Of a DNA stretch of 64,000 nucleotides, positions 11,200-24,200 are shown in pieces. The DNA lies in NCBI GenBank assembly GCA_039654915.1, contig CM077596.1, positions 78,059,751-78,123,750 of the forward strand, read 5' to 3'. Positions within the stretch are counted from its first letter, which is position 1. Each line of letters opens with the position of its first letter. The DNA comes from Aquilaria yunnanensis (lineage: Eukaryota; Streptophyta; Magnoliopsida; Malvales; Thymelaeaceae). The translations under genes were made by a program, and so were the position numbers. The notes under the pieces are model-generated. The model was not told the DNA's origin and searched no databases. It saw only the letters and a list, made by a program, of their open reading frames with translations.

Positions 11200-12440
11200 G
11201 GGGTGCCATGACTTTAAGGGGTTTGCTTGTAACAGAAGCAGGGGCTCTACCAAACTGATATGTTGTTCCAATTTCTTTGTTGTCTCTTCACGCCGCTTGC
11301 TTTTACCCTTAGCAAGACTGCATAAAGTTTAGAAACATGTGTTAGTCCACAAACCTTGAACATGAATTAAGAAGGCTGAGACCTTTGGGCTATGTTAGCA
11401 CTCTCACCCTTATTTCTCATTCTATCAATTATATCCGTTGCCTTTAGAGTATTTTCTGCCATGTTTCTATCATATCTCAAAAGCTCGTTACACTTCCTGT
11501 ACTCAAACATCGAACATTGAAATGTTAAACTAAAATGTTGAAATCCTTAACTCATGAGGGATAGAGAAGAGTTAAGGAATCAACTGAAAATAATAAAATT
11601 ATCAGAGAGCTAAATAAAAAACTAAATTGCATGTGAAAAAAAAAGGTCCAAGTTAGATGTGATGGAGATGCGGAAGACATAGCAAGGGAATAAATAAACT
11701 TAATATTGAGAAATGCTGAGCTAATTACAAATTTGTTCCATAATAAAGCAATGAATAAGAGAAAAGAAAAGGTGCAACTTGCAAATCCAGAGATGAAGTA
11801 CGAAAAAAAAAAAAAAAAGAAGACAATGGAAAAGAAAATAATAGCCCTTGCAAACGAATGCTTGCTTACACAGTGTTGGCTTTCTTGGACCTGAGGTCCA
11901 TCATTTTCCTACTGGTATTTCACGCTGAAGCAAAACATGTACGGATCCTTATGGAAATACATTCTAAATGCCTCTGATAGCCTCATAAATGAAACAGCTA
12001 CTACTTATGATGTTTATATTTCAGGTGGTGCCTGTCTGATGCTTCTCCCATTACAAGTTCCAAAATCCCTCTCTTAATACTATCCATTTCAATAAATAGC
12101 TTCTCAGCACGAACCTACAGAAGAATCTCATAACATACCCATTATATCAAAAGTTCCTCCAAACAGGCTAACTTGGTTTTTCAAAAAGACTATTGACTCA
12201 TGGAACTACGTACAGGCATCAAACTAGAAATCATTGTTATGTTGTCAAAGAAACATGTGAGCTTGAGAATAACTGAATTAACACCAATGCATGGAAGAAA
12301 AGAATACCCTAGTTCAGAGGCAAATGTGAAGCTATTGATATAGAATCTTCTGCACATTCTGCTTTTCATTTTCTCTATATGGCTGAACTTGTTTCAGTGA
12401 ACTCACAGAAAATTTTTCATCCAGCTGCCTAGAAAACAAA
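11200..12440 (-). CDS. Unrecognised multi-exon gene, coiled-coil-like, possibly broken
   Basis: Reading the minus strand, several short stretches have coding character with plausible splice sites. About 12435-12338 begins QLDEKFSVSSLKQV after a TAG acceptor. About 12105-12030 reads RAEKLFIEMDSIKRDF. About 11935-11885 contains MMDLRSKKANT. About 11490-11394 contains ELLRYDRNMAENTLKATDII. About 11330-11200 contains SKRREETTKKLEQHISLVEP. The peptides are rich in K, E, L and Q in a heptad-like pattern, suggesting a small coiled-coil protein. The first stretch runs into an in-frame TAG unless another splice is used, and the third needs a frame change, so it may be a pseudogene. I do not recognise the family. 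The start codon and full exon set are not established. Confidence 0.4.
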
Positions 12441-12956
12441 AAACAAATAACGAAATTAGAGGAGGGGGTAAGGATAAAGAGTAGATGGCAACTACCACTA
12501 CCGCAAATTTTCATTATCTTATGTCATGAATCCAAAATTTTTGAAAGAGTAAACAAAGTAAAATAGATATATCCAAACTCAAGGAAGAATAAATCTTAGC
12601 CATTTTTCCCCTTTTTTGCACAATACTTCTAACCATTGGACTTGCTTTTGCCATAATCTAAATTTGGTACTTCACACAACAACCATAATTTTCATTTATG
12701 AAATCATAACTTGAAAAAACAGCTCTAGAATCATGGATGATGGATGAGAAGAAAACCAACAGTAACACATTTAGGTGGTTACAAAGGGAAATCATCTAAG
12801 TGCTGCTAATGAACAACGTTTTCATTGATTCCATGGATGAATATTAACTTAAAACCATAATTTGAATCTGGTCTATCACTGAACTTGACCTCTCCTTATA
12901 TCGCTCGCCCTTCATCCATGATCCCATTAATTTGTGCAAAGTTTTCAGAGCTATCT

Positions 12957-13513
12957 GTGGCCTGAATCATTATCAGCAACAACCAACTTCTCTAACTTAC
13001 CCTTCGCACTCTCTCAATAACGAACAAAACAATCTACAGAGATGGATCAAACTCATTCATGAAATTCCAATTCAGTTTTTTATTTTGTAAGGCACCAATC
13101 AAAGAAGTTCCACATCCTCACTAGATCAATAAGATAATTGCACTCCTTATTCGAGGGAAAATTTTTTACAAAATGCCCTGAAATGATCCAAAAATAAATC
13201 ATATCGTGAAATTCATAGACTGCCCCCAAATCCAACTGATAAAATAAGAAATAAAACAAAAGATGTACCTAGGTCGCCACGAAAGCTCGATGACATAAGC
13301 AGGATCAAATGTAACAGAATCACCGTACTACTGTGGCTGCAGAGCATTAAAACAAATAAATATCACAACCTCTTTAAAAATTTTGTTGGAGTAAGAGATT
13401 ACATACACGGTATCGTTGTGAAGCAAGTCAAGAATCCGAAGTGTTGCGAGTGAAAGACGAGGGGAAATGAAGATCGAACCCAAAAACAGCATAACTCGAA
13501 ATAAAAAATCCAT
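12957..13513 (-). pseudogene. Prolyl 4-hydroxylase pseudogene, N-terminal exons only
   Basis: From the ATG at 13513 a hydrophobic signal anchor (RVMLFLGSIFISPRLSLATL) leads to an exon with VTFDPAYVIELSWRPR (about 13320-13270). The next exon (about 13180-13080) reads VKNFPSNKECNYLIDLV, and another (about 13010-12957) reads AKGKLEKLVVADNDSG. In this order they match the N-terminal region of plant type-II membrane prolyl 4-hydroxylases (2-oxoglutarate/Fe dioxygenases acting on extensin-type proteins in the ER and Golgi). The third exon needs removal of one T in the TTTT run after GCA to stay in frame, and the fourth ends in TAG after GHR. The catalytic double-stranded beta-helix with its His-x-Asp and distal His is absent. 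It is therefore a 3'-truncated relic. The boundary with the unrelated gene below it is unclear. Confidence 0.7.
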
Positions 13514-13921
13514 GAGAAATGATAAACACTGTTGCTGACTCAAATCTCTTTTTCCCTCAACATAGCGTAAATGGTTAATCGGGAAAGGAATTCATGTCAA
13601 CTTGTTAGGAATCAAAATTGAGAACGAATCAAAACTTGATCACATTAAATTAAAAAAAATAAAACTCCCGATTTAGAGAAGCAAGAGGAGGCGGGGAAAG
13701 AGGAAAGCGAAGAAATAAATCGTAGAAATGCACAAACAAATTTTTTCTTCCCTTGATTATCTCGTTTAGAAATGGTATATTTTTCCTATTAAGCTTTGTC
13801 CTTTTAGATTTATTGGCATGCTTTTCAAACAAAGAAGTTGGTCAAATTTACCATAATGGGGGTGCTAAAGGGTATTTTTGGATGGTAGGTGAAAAAAAAT
13901 AAAAAATTCTTAACATAAGTG

Positions 13922-15427
13922 TAGGGATGGCAATTAGGTGGGTCAGGTCAGGTTTGGATCAGGTCATTCAGGTTCGGGTCTAGTCGGGTTAGCATAAATT
14001 CGGCTCTAGGTCGGGTTCAGGTCAGGTCATTTGGGTTCGGGTTGATTTCAGGTTGAGTTGATTTCGGGTTCGGGTTGGGTTGGGCTGGGTTTATTTGGGT
14101 TCGGGTTCACTTCAGGTCGGGTCAATTTTAGTCTCGGGTAACTTCAGGCTAGCTTTCGGGTCAAATTCGGGTCAACCTTTGTGTTCACGTGGGTTACTGA
14201 TGTGAAGTCAAAATGATTGAATCGATTCAATTTTTTGTGTGATTTAATTTAAATTAAATTTTCATTTTTTAGTATATTTAATTAAAATATTCATAAAAGT
14301 CTTCTTCATTGTAGTTTAGTACATATTTAAGTAATTTAATATTGTTAGTAATATTTGATTGTTTTTCTAAACCCATAAGCTTTAATTATCATTGTACAGA
14401 TTATTCAGATCTTCACCCAGCTATCACCTAGACATACACAATGACAATTTTGTTATGTTTATGTTTTAATGAATTTTCTTTGAAATTACAATGAAATGCA
14501 AATCAAGTTAATTATCAGTGACTAAATTGTAAAATTTGAAAAATTTTGGGTGAAAGTGCAAAGATTTCAAAAATTTTAGGATCCATGTTGTAATTATTAT
14601 GGGTGACTAAAATAAAATTTTTTAAAATTTAGGTACGTTATTGCACTATACTTAAAAGTTTAGGGATGAATATTGTAATTTTAATAATTGCCTATTAAGA
14701 TCATTAAACTTACTAAATATAAAAATTACTTATGTTGGAAAAATTCAAATATGGGATTCACTAAATATGGATTTTTTTTCCCCAAATAAGATACTTGCAA
14801 TATATAGAAGTCCTAAAAAAATAGAAGTTACTAAATATGGAAATCCTTTCTCAAAATATGAAAATTATTAAACATGAATATCTTAAAAAATGAAATGAAA
14901 CTACTAAATATGAAAGTCTCATCTCAAAAAATAAGACTTATTAAATATGAAAGTACCAAAAAATGGAAGTTACTAATAACGTCACTATTCCTAAATATAA
15001 GACATACTGAATATGAAAGTCTCAAGAAATGGAAGTTACTAAACATGGAAACCTCCATATTTAGGACTGACTTAATATGAAAAATAATGAAAAAAGAAAA
15101 TTAAGGTTTAGGGTGGGGGTTAAAATCGGGTCTTGTCGGGTTTAGTTATCAGGTTATCTCGGGTTCAGGTCAGGTCAGTCTTGGGTTTGGGTCATTTTAG
15201 GTTCGGGTCAATTCAGGCTCGGGTCATTTTGGGTTCGGTTATTTCAGGTTTGGGTCATTTTGGTTCGGGTTTTCTCGAGTTTCCCTCTAATCGGGTTCGG
15301 GTTCAGGTCAGGTTGGGCACAGTCGGGTTCAGGTCGTTGACTTTTTTAGTCAAATCGGGTCAAGTCGGGCTTGGGTTCTGGTGGGTTGGGTCAGGTCATC
15401 AGGTCGGGTCCGATTTTGCCATCCCTA
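13922..15427. mobile_element. Non-autonomous hAT-type element, 1506 bp, perfect 8-bp target duplication
   Basis: The ends read TAGGGATGGCAA (13922) and TTGCCATCCCTA (15416-15427), a 12-bp terminal inverted repeat. Perfect 8-bp direct repeats CATAAGTG flank it at 13914-13921 and 15428-15435, diagnostic of hAT insertion. Both subterminal regions (13930-14170 and 15125-15420) are packed with GGGTTCGGGTCA-like words on the same strand. The centre (about 14730-15070) holds diverged repeats of a TTACTAAATATGGAAATC-like unit. No transposase is present. Confidence 0.9.
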
Positions 15428-15435
15428 CATAAGTG

Positions 15436-16511
15436 GAATTTTTGCCACATGTCAATTTCTAATTAATTTTGTTAAATGGAAAAACTCTTAGCTCCTTAAA
15501 TGCATCACACACACACGTACACTTCAAATAATTTTAAGATTAAGCTTCTTTACTCCGCGCTCCAACTTTATAGTTATCATTATAACTTTTTTGATATTTT
15601 AGAGATATAAGTAAAGAGATATCTCATTTGTTTCACAAAAGTTAACTTTTTTATCTTTTTTTAATAAAATTTAACTTAAATATATTCACATTAATTTGCA
15701 TTATAAAAAATTTTAAAAAACTATATTTATAAACTATAGCTTTTAAGGTACCATTTTTATATAAAAAATTTATATATATTTTTTAAAAAAATTATAAATT
15801 AATTACTGTAAATAATAATAAAAAAAATTATGAGATGGAAAAAGTAAGATTATAAACTATTCAAATTTCAACCTTCATTGCGAAACAATTCGTACATGCT
15901 GATGGGAGGGTTTCACATTGGCATGTTTTAAACCTAAATAATGAAGATTATGCAACAGGTGGCGGAGCCAATTGGAGGGAATGAAGACAGGCACGACCGG
16001 ACTTTCTGTCAAGTACGATTACAGTTCGGACACGTATGGCGGAATTAGTCTACTCGAGCCGACATAATTTCAGCTCAATTTTCCGAGCTCAATAATATGA
16101 TGAACCAACCTCCGGCCAGACTTTTTGGAATCAGAAAATGTCCGCAGAGATCAACAACTATAACATTATTGAAAGACGAAGGGTTATTTGATTTGTACAA
16201 CTTTATTTGTATAAACTATGTATATACAAAATGCCAAAGGAAATGGAGAAAAACTGCCTTAACGCATGTAGTAGTATTGAATAGCTTCTATCTACAAACA
16301 TTCTATGATTCTACTGCCGTATAAAAAATTAAATGCAGGCCTAAGGGAAAAATCTCCAGTGACCTGTTACCGGGTGCCCCTTCTGAGGTCATAAGCTTCC
16401 CCCATGTGACCTGAAGTTTTTGGTGCGCAGGAAGCATTCCCAGAGCAAAACTTAACTCAGCCAGAAGTTTTTTTATGCTGTTGGATCATCGAACTCTCAT
16501 ATCTGTCCTCA
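15436..16511. other. Intergenic DNA, with a possible Stowaway/mariner-like MITE at about 15622-15851
   Basis: AT-rich. Bases 15622-15851 resemble the interior of the MITE at 30050-30284 (shared TTTAAAAAACTATATTTATA-like words) and have weak inverted ends with CTCATTTG and GAGATGGA. Bases 16100-16510 probably include the 3' UTR and flank of RIC1. No gene recognised. Confidence 0.35.
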
Positions 16512-19500
16512 TCAATCTTCTGAACTAACAACAGATGAGAGCCTCTCTTCCAAGACTTCAAGCAGATCATGGTATTCGGCAAACGATGTGTAGGACTGAA
16601 TTCAAAAATCAAGAGTCAGATGGTTGAGATTTGAATAAAGCATACTTCAAATCTGCAAAGATTGTTGTTATACTGGGAAAGAAAGAACCTGCAAAGTCAT
16701 GCTATATGCTCTCCACAGCCGCATATCATGCTGGAAAAGATCAAAAAGAACCTGCAAGTATTTGATATAGTGAGCCAACGGGTAAACGCTCAAAGATAAG
16801 AGTTTCGAGAGAAAATTGGAGTTTTAGCAACAGGAAGATTGAGATTTGCCTCATCTTTGCTTCTCCTTACTTTCGGAATCATTTGGTCAGTTCTCCTATA
16901 TCTTTCGCCTTTTTAACTTATCATGTTCCATTGCATCCATTAATCAAACAATTTCAAACACTGAATCTTATCAATTTTATTGTCAGGACATAAATTCAGT
17001 TCCAACCCAAAGAAACTATAGCGAATGCACTGCCATCATATTACAAGAAATAAACTTGAACAGGGTAAATCGCACCTCGGCTCGTCTTAAAAGAGTGGCC
17101 AGGACAACTATCCACTCTTTGAACTTCACAGAACACATATGAGCCAAGAGGAACTCTGCATCCAGTCGGCTCTGCAGCGTACCCATTTGAAGCTGCCCAG
17201 AGAGAGAGAGAGAGAGATCAACATACATTTGTCTGGAAAAGTTAATGGAACTTTGCCTTCTTGCAGACAAGGTCCTTAACTATTTTACTTCTCATTTTTG
17301 GGATTTAGTGTAGGTTTTTTTTTTCTTTGCTAGGGGTTTTGTTATGAAACTTGGATACCTTTTGCCCAATCAGTTCAAGCCCCAATGCAAAATTCTCCAA
17401 ACGTGCAGAGCCATATCTTTCCCTTTGAAGATATTCCTGCAATAAAGTTTTGCTCAGTGAGCAAAGTCAACCCTAAGAAGTTACAACCAGCAGATACTTG
17501 GGAAACCTTGTTCTTACCACTAAATCAAACTGAGTGCCTTTTACAAATGCAACAAGCTTGGAAAGTTCCTTCCCAGACATCAGATAGCTAGCATGATTCT
17601 CTAGTATGTTCTTGACTGAGGTAATGTGGGCACTTTGCTCTTTGAATGAGATGCTGCTCCAACAATAATAAGCACAATGGTTAGCAATTTATCAACAGCA
17701 GTGCAAAGTGAACAGTTCTGGAAGGGCACAACCTTTTGTCTGAGGATGATCTCCTGAAACTAGGACGAAACAGAAAATAACCTAAAAACCTAGGAGATAG
17801 TTTGTCAGACTCTGCAGATGCCTGGTCATATTCCCTTCCTGATCTCAGTAAGAACCTCACCTAAGAATCAAGAACAGAAAAAGAGTTACCATCCCATGCA
17901 GAAACTTGACACAACTCAACAAGAGAACTTAAAAGTCTCGCCAATAGTTACCAGTTCTCCAGCAAGTTCATACAATGATTCGTCAAGTGTTGCCTGCATG
18001 CAATTGATGATGCTTTGAGATACCAGTTTTATCTGCTATGAGATTGAGAAGAAACTCATATCAAGTTATGAACTGCGATAATAAGCTGGTACATACCTGC
18101 AATAAGCGCAAAGCACAATACTGACTGACAGCTGGTCCTTCAAGTTTTGCAATTACCTGAGGCATTTACAAAGGAAAAGCAGAAATCAAGCTACAATGAA
18201 GCAGAATGGAACAACGCCTTCGGACATTTTTCACAACTTCATCAAGCAAGATGACAAAGGCATTATAAAACTACCAAAACCGCCCTGAGGTTTAGTGAAA
18301 CTTACACTTGTGTCCTCCCTGTTTCAAATACCTACACTTACCCCAAAAAACTTAACTTTGTTAATGACCGTTTTGACAAAAAAGAGAAAATACCTAATTT
18401 TGTCATCCTAGCTTTCTTCCCTAAAAATTTTAACCCACCAACTTCTACATCAAACGATCTAGGCCCCACCTCCCTCTATTCCTCTGCCCCAATCTCCACC
18501 AAGAACCTAGACCCACCGCCTCATATACCGTGAGCCCCCAGAATCAACACCATTGTGGCCATAGCCTTCACCAAGACCCCACCAACTTCCACACTGCAGC
18601 CCTGGATTCACATTTGGTCATCGAGCTTTAGCCATGGCTGCTGTTCTCTTCTTCCTTGTCTTCTCCCTCCCTCTCATACTTTCCAAAAATGAAATCCAAA
18701 AACGAAATCTAAAAATGGAATTCGAAACAAATCCGAAAATGAAATCTGAAAACAAAATCCGAAACAACCAAATCCAAAAACAACCGAAATCAAGCGTTTG
18801 AAATGAAAGAATGGTTATACTCATTGAAAAGGAGGCAAATCTCAAACATTCAAATCTTAAACAGATTTGATCTCAAATCAAATTCCCTGGGCAAATCTAC
18901 TCAGCATCTGCAATACGCTCCAATCTGCTTCTACCGGAAATAGAGGATTTGGAGGAGAGGGGAAATTGGCGCCATTTTCTCATTGCCCATCACCACCACT
19001 CATTGACTGCTTCTACTGCTCATCAGCTGCTTCTGCATTCGTAGGCTCTCCCCTGTGCGCTCTTTCAAGTGATGTCCAGTTCCGACTCCGAGCAAGTTCC
19101 TTAGCAAGATTCCCGGGGCATTGACAAGGTGTGGCTGTTGCTGGCAGCGGGTCACTTGGGCTGGTTGGTCTTGATGGGAGGGATGGTGAAGGATTTGGAA
19201 GAGAGGGGAGGTTGATCGGGCTTGGAGTTTCTGGGTTTGGGATTTTTACATAGAAGGGTTTAGGGAGGGAGGGAGGGAGACAAGGTGCAAAGTTTGGGGG
19301 CCAAAGGTATTGAAGGAAGAATGATAGAAGTCTAAAAACAATTTTTTCCTTTTTTTCTCATAACAGTTATTAACGGAATTAGCTTTGCAGGGCGTAAGTG
19401 TAGTTATTTGAAACAGGGACAACACAAGTGTAGGTTTCACTAAACCTCAGGGAGGGTCTAGGTAATTTTCCCTTATTTTAATAATCTACAACTTCAAGAT

Positions 19501-21201
19501 TTATTTTATGAAAATTTGGTAAAGTAGTTTTTCTTGAAGAGTATCAATCTTGTCAATTATTAAGTGCAAAAAATGGCATTTTTAAAGCAACACCACATGA
19601 ACATTGCAACATAAGTGTAGTTATTTGAAACAGGGACAACACAAGTGTAGGTTTCACTAAACCTCAGGGAGGGTCAAGGTAATTTTCCCTTATTTTAATA
19701 ATCTACAACTTCAAGATTTATTTTATGAAAATTTGGTAAAGTAGTTTTTCTTGAAGAGTATCAATCTTGTCAATTATTAAGTGCAAAAAATGGCATTTTT
19801 AAAGCAACACCACATGAACATTGCAACATCCACAAGAGAGCAACTGATAGAAATATATACTTCTAGTTTACGGACCAGATCATGAATATAATGCTCCGCA
19901 ATCTCAAAATTTCAATGTTGAGATCCAACTTACAAGAATATAACATGCTGCAGTGCGGTACCATCTCCTTTGGAAGCAATCTTCAAACAACCTATAAGTA
20001 CAAGCAAAATAATGAAAGTTGAAGTTGAGGATGAATCAGGAAACGAAGAAATGTTCAAGTATTCCTTTGAGAGACATGATCATTTGCATAATCAGCAGGT
20101 TTTGTTTAGGGAATGCATAATGTAATAGATGCCTAATGCTCCCATAGCTGACCAATGGGCCAGTTGTCCTAAACTATCAAAAGGCCCAAATTCATTTATA
20201 CACAAAGCAATACTTTGAGAACAAAGAAATTTGGTCAGATTAACATATACCAGGTGCCACTGGTCACCTTTATCTCGTCTCATTCTAAGAAAACTTCAAC
20301 GAATGATTCAATTCCATGTTCCTTATAACAAAAGTAAGCAGCTTATACAGTTGTATAACATTTTCGCTTCATGCAACACTTCCATGAACATGACCACCAT
20401 GGCACTGCATGGTGCTAAAGGAAGTTGCTTCCGGAATTTAGAAGCAACATGTGAGATATCAAAGACAGCAGCATTGGGTTGCTCCCAAAAATTCTAGGTA
20501 AGCTAGGGTAGGCCATTCTAGAATAGGGCACCAGCATCAGAAAATTGCCATCCATAAAACAAATTCTATAAACCTATGTCAAGGTAAACCTTCTCTAAAA
20601 GGCCTGCCATGCTCTCTCCACTGTCTGTGGAGGACTAACTTGAAGGAGAAAGGAAAGGTATTCCCAAAGCCTCTTTACACAAAATTTGCAAGCTATGGAT
20701 GACAATTGACCTCAGTTTTAGTGTTATAGGGAAGAATATGATAAACTGAAACCAGGTCTGTAGAGTCTACTAATGCATAATCGAAAATGAAAAATCAATG
20801 CACATACTCTGTTGATCTACCAGCAGCAGAGAACAAATCTGCCCAATGCCGGCCATCAGTTTTCCTAGCAACACTGACAACCACATCATGATATTCTGGA
20901 AATTTTCTGATAAGATCGCAGGTCTTCTCCAGAAGTGAAGGTTTATGTGCTGAGAGCTGATTCTTCTTCACATTTTGACTGCATACATGAGATTCCTCAA
21001 CATGTAATTATGTAAACAAGAAATACAATCTACAAAGATATAAGACCCCCTTGACAAAAAGGTCAAAACCAGATAAAAACATTATATAGTTTGTAGAGAT
21101 TATCGGGATCAATGGAAGTGAGTGCTTGACTCTTCAATATGCATCTTATAACTGCATTACTTTGAGAATTTCATGTGCACATCTTTTTATTTTTATTTTC
21201 C

Positions 21202-21243
<42 letters not shown>

Positions 21244-24200
21244 TTCAAGTGCATTTCTTTGTAAGCGTGCTTTGTTGGAAAAAGGTACAAAAGCGGGGGC
21301 AAAGAAGTGCTAATTCTAATACCACCTAACAATACATCTGAACAAATTGATTGGCATAAAGCTAATCTGTTTTACACAAGATATATATACATACCTTGAT
21401 ATTTCTGCTTCAAATACAGTGAAAAGAAGCCACTCCAAACAATGTGAGAAGTGAGACTTCTCAGCTGATAACTGCGCCAACCTTAAGGCTTCATCACTTT
21501 TGTCTCGCTGTCAGACAGCAAATCCGAAATTGAATCAGAGCCAAGGTTCCAACAAAATATACTTGACAAAAGCTAGATGGGAAGAGATACCTGAAGGAGA
21601 TGCCGCAGCAGGCAATGTAGTATGGATTGAGCTTGAGGAGTAGGTTCAAAACATGGAAATTCTGTGCATGCAGAAAATGAGAGTCTTTGGGAAACACCAA
21701 CAACAACACCAGCATTTGGAAGCAGGCCCAGAGGGTAAACCTCTCGATCAAATTCCATATCAGGATCCAGCTAAACAACAAAAGTGGGGTCATGGCAAGT
21801 TAGATGGAACACAAAATCAGATTAATTTTCTTCTTTTTATGGTCAAAGATTTTGAAACACCCAAACAACTTATTTAGAAAGCACAATCCACAAAATGCAG
21901 AAATCTAGGCTTTGATTCTCAATCGACAAAATCAGGACTTTGACAAGTATGATCCAGATTAAGTCTGGATAAATGAAACATCAGAAATATCCAGTAATTA
22001 TATGAAATGACACTATACCTGCAAGAAATCCTCCTGTTTAAATGGGTCAGCGCCAACAGATGGATACCAAACCTGTAAGAAAAAACTTACGGCAGAAATT
22101 ATATCAGAATAGTACAAACCATATAAATTTTTTACACAACATTAAAGCCATACAGAGAGAGAGATACAGGGAGACAACTGAATGTAGCCTTGCAGGTAGA
22201 GAGAGATACAGAGAGAAAACTGAATGTAGCCCTTGATTACCTGCATTCCTCGATGCCCATAATCCAGCCAAGATACTGCCTCAATTAGATTCGTTCTCTC
22301 ATCTGACTGACCACACGTAACCCAAAATAGTTCAACAGAATCAGTAAGCTCCCTTTCTCGGCCATCATCCAAATCAAGAAGAGAAAGCTCTCCATTTGTT
22401 CTCAATATCAGACATCTAGAAATCCAAGCGGCCATCAGAGATGCAATTAAAATAAAATTATCAATTTTAAATTAGTAGAGACATACCTTGCTGGTTCCCT
22501 TTCTACCAATTCCGAAGATGATAGATTGTTGTCTGCGACATCCTCCCTTGCAATTTGATCAGGAATAAAATGCATTGCTGCAGGATGGCTCTTTGCAGTC
22601 ATGATTGAGAGTTCTCGTACTGTAGAAAGCTGTTTGTCATTTTATCACTTAAAAATGTTTGAACAATAATGTTATCATTCAACAACTCAGCCAAACAGAT
22701 AATGTAAACTTGAAGAACAGGTTCGAAGAGAAAAAGTTGCTCTAATAAAATCTTTTTTTCTTTTGGCAATCAGAATGGCAACTTGAAAACATCTTTTTAC
22801 CTGCAGATCAGGTGTACTGGAAGGTGTCAATTCACCACATAATTTGACATGGAAAATATGGACATCGAAAGGGCGATAGGTGACAAGTATATAATCTTGG
22901 TAAATATCCATCACCATTGGTCTAGCAAGCAGTGGTTTCCGACAGAGTAGCGAGCTCTGATCAAGGTGATAGCGCGGATAGAAAAGCAACTCATATCTAC
23001 AAATAAACAATAATTTTAAATGTAATAACAAGTAAGGGAAGTAAACTTTGAATCACTATGCAAGCCAGCTGCAGAAGCATTTTAAAGTCTACATTTATAT
23101 ATCAATTTCTGACATATAGGTCAAACACAAACTATATACCAGCAAGTACACACAAAATTGAAACTCACGTGTCAGACGAGTCGATGTAGTTGCACACAAC
23201 AATGATCTTCCCCAACCATAACAAGCCTTTACATTGAATATTCTGTTCTTGGGTAATATCTCCAAAAACTCGCCATTTCTTCATACGTATGTCATACAAA
23301 ATTAACCCATGAAGACCGGCAACTGCTAAATACATTCCATCTTTGCTTGCTGCAACATGCTGAACAGGCCAGTTGTGGGAGATATAAGACACCTGCAATA
23401 AACCATACACCACAATTGCATGAGAAATAGGCACGTTATATGGATAAAGGAAGAATAGTAATCATGGCTGCTATATGAATGCATAACCGGAAGGTTCAAA
23501 TGCAACATCTTCAGCTCATTGGTGTCTTCAGACTGGACAACAAGCAACCTGTCTTCACCATGAATCACTTGGCGAACATATGTTGTTCCGGATACTCCTT
23601 GGTTCAGGCAACACTTTCCAAAAGAAAATGCCAGAATTTTTTCCAAAGATTGTTCTTCAATGGCATAAAGCCTATATCCATGTTCACCCCACTGCATCAG
23701 TGTGGTACCACCCATCAATGGCTCATATTTGCAGTCTTGGTTTTGCTTAAAAACTGGTGAAGAAGAACTCAAACCAATTTGACGGATTGTTGACATCAAA
23801 CGACAGCCAGAAACAGACCAAACAGTGAGTCCCCTCTGTTTCCAACCAACTGCAAAAGCAGAATTATCAGGGGTCCATGCAATGCAACTAACAGGACCAG
23901 TGTCATCTGCTGAATACCTGCAAAAGAAGACCAAAATCTAACTTCTATTCCCGTCAGGCCTAAATAGAAAAATGAAATGCCAACAAAAACTCAATTCGGA
24001 AACTTGAATTAACAAAAAGTCGTAAGCTAACAAGAGATTTACAAGAGCTGCAGCCTAAACCTTTATCAATAATACACCATAGGAGTCTGCTAATACTTTT
24101 CCAACAATAAAATGCAAAAATACCTATAATTGATTGACAAAACTGACCAGTATTAGTAAAGAAACTCCCTTAATACCAGTAAAAAAAGGAAAGAAAGAAA

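Noticed and set aside
15133..15432. 99-codon + strand open frame in the hAT element
   Set aside because: It consists of translated GGGTTCGGGTC repeats (Gly/Ser/Val/Arg) and stops at the element's end; not a gene.
17200..17216. AG-run as a splicing or regulatory element
   Set aside because: Simple dinucleotide microsatellite within a RIC1 intron; no further support.
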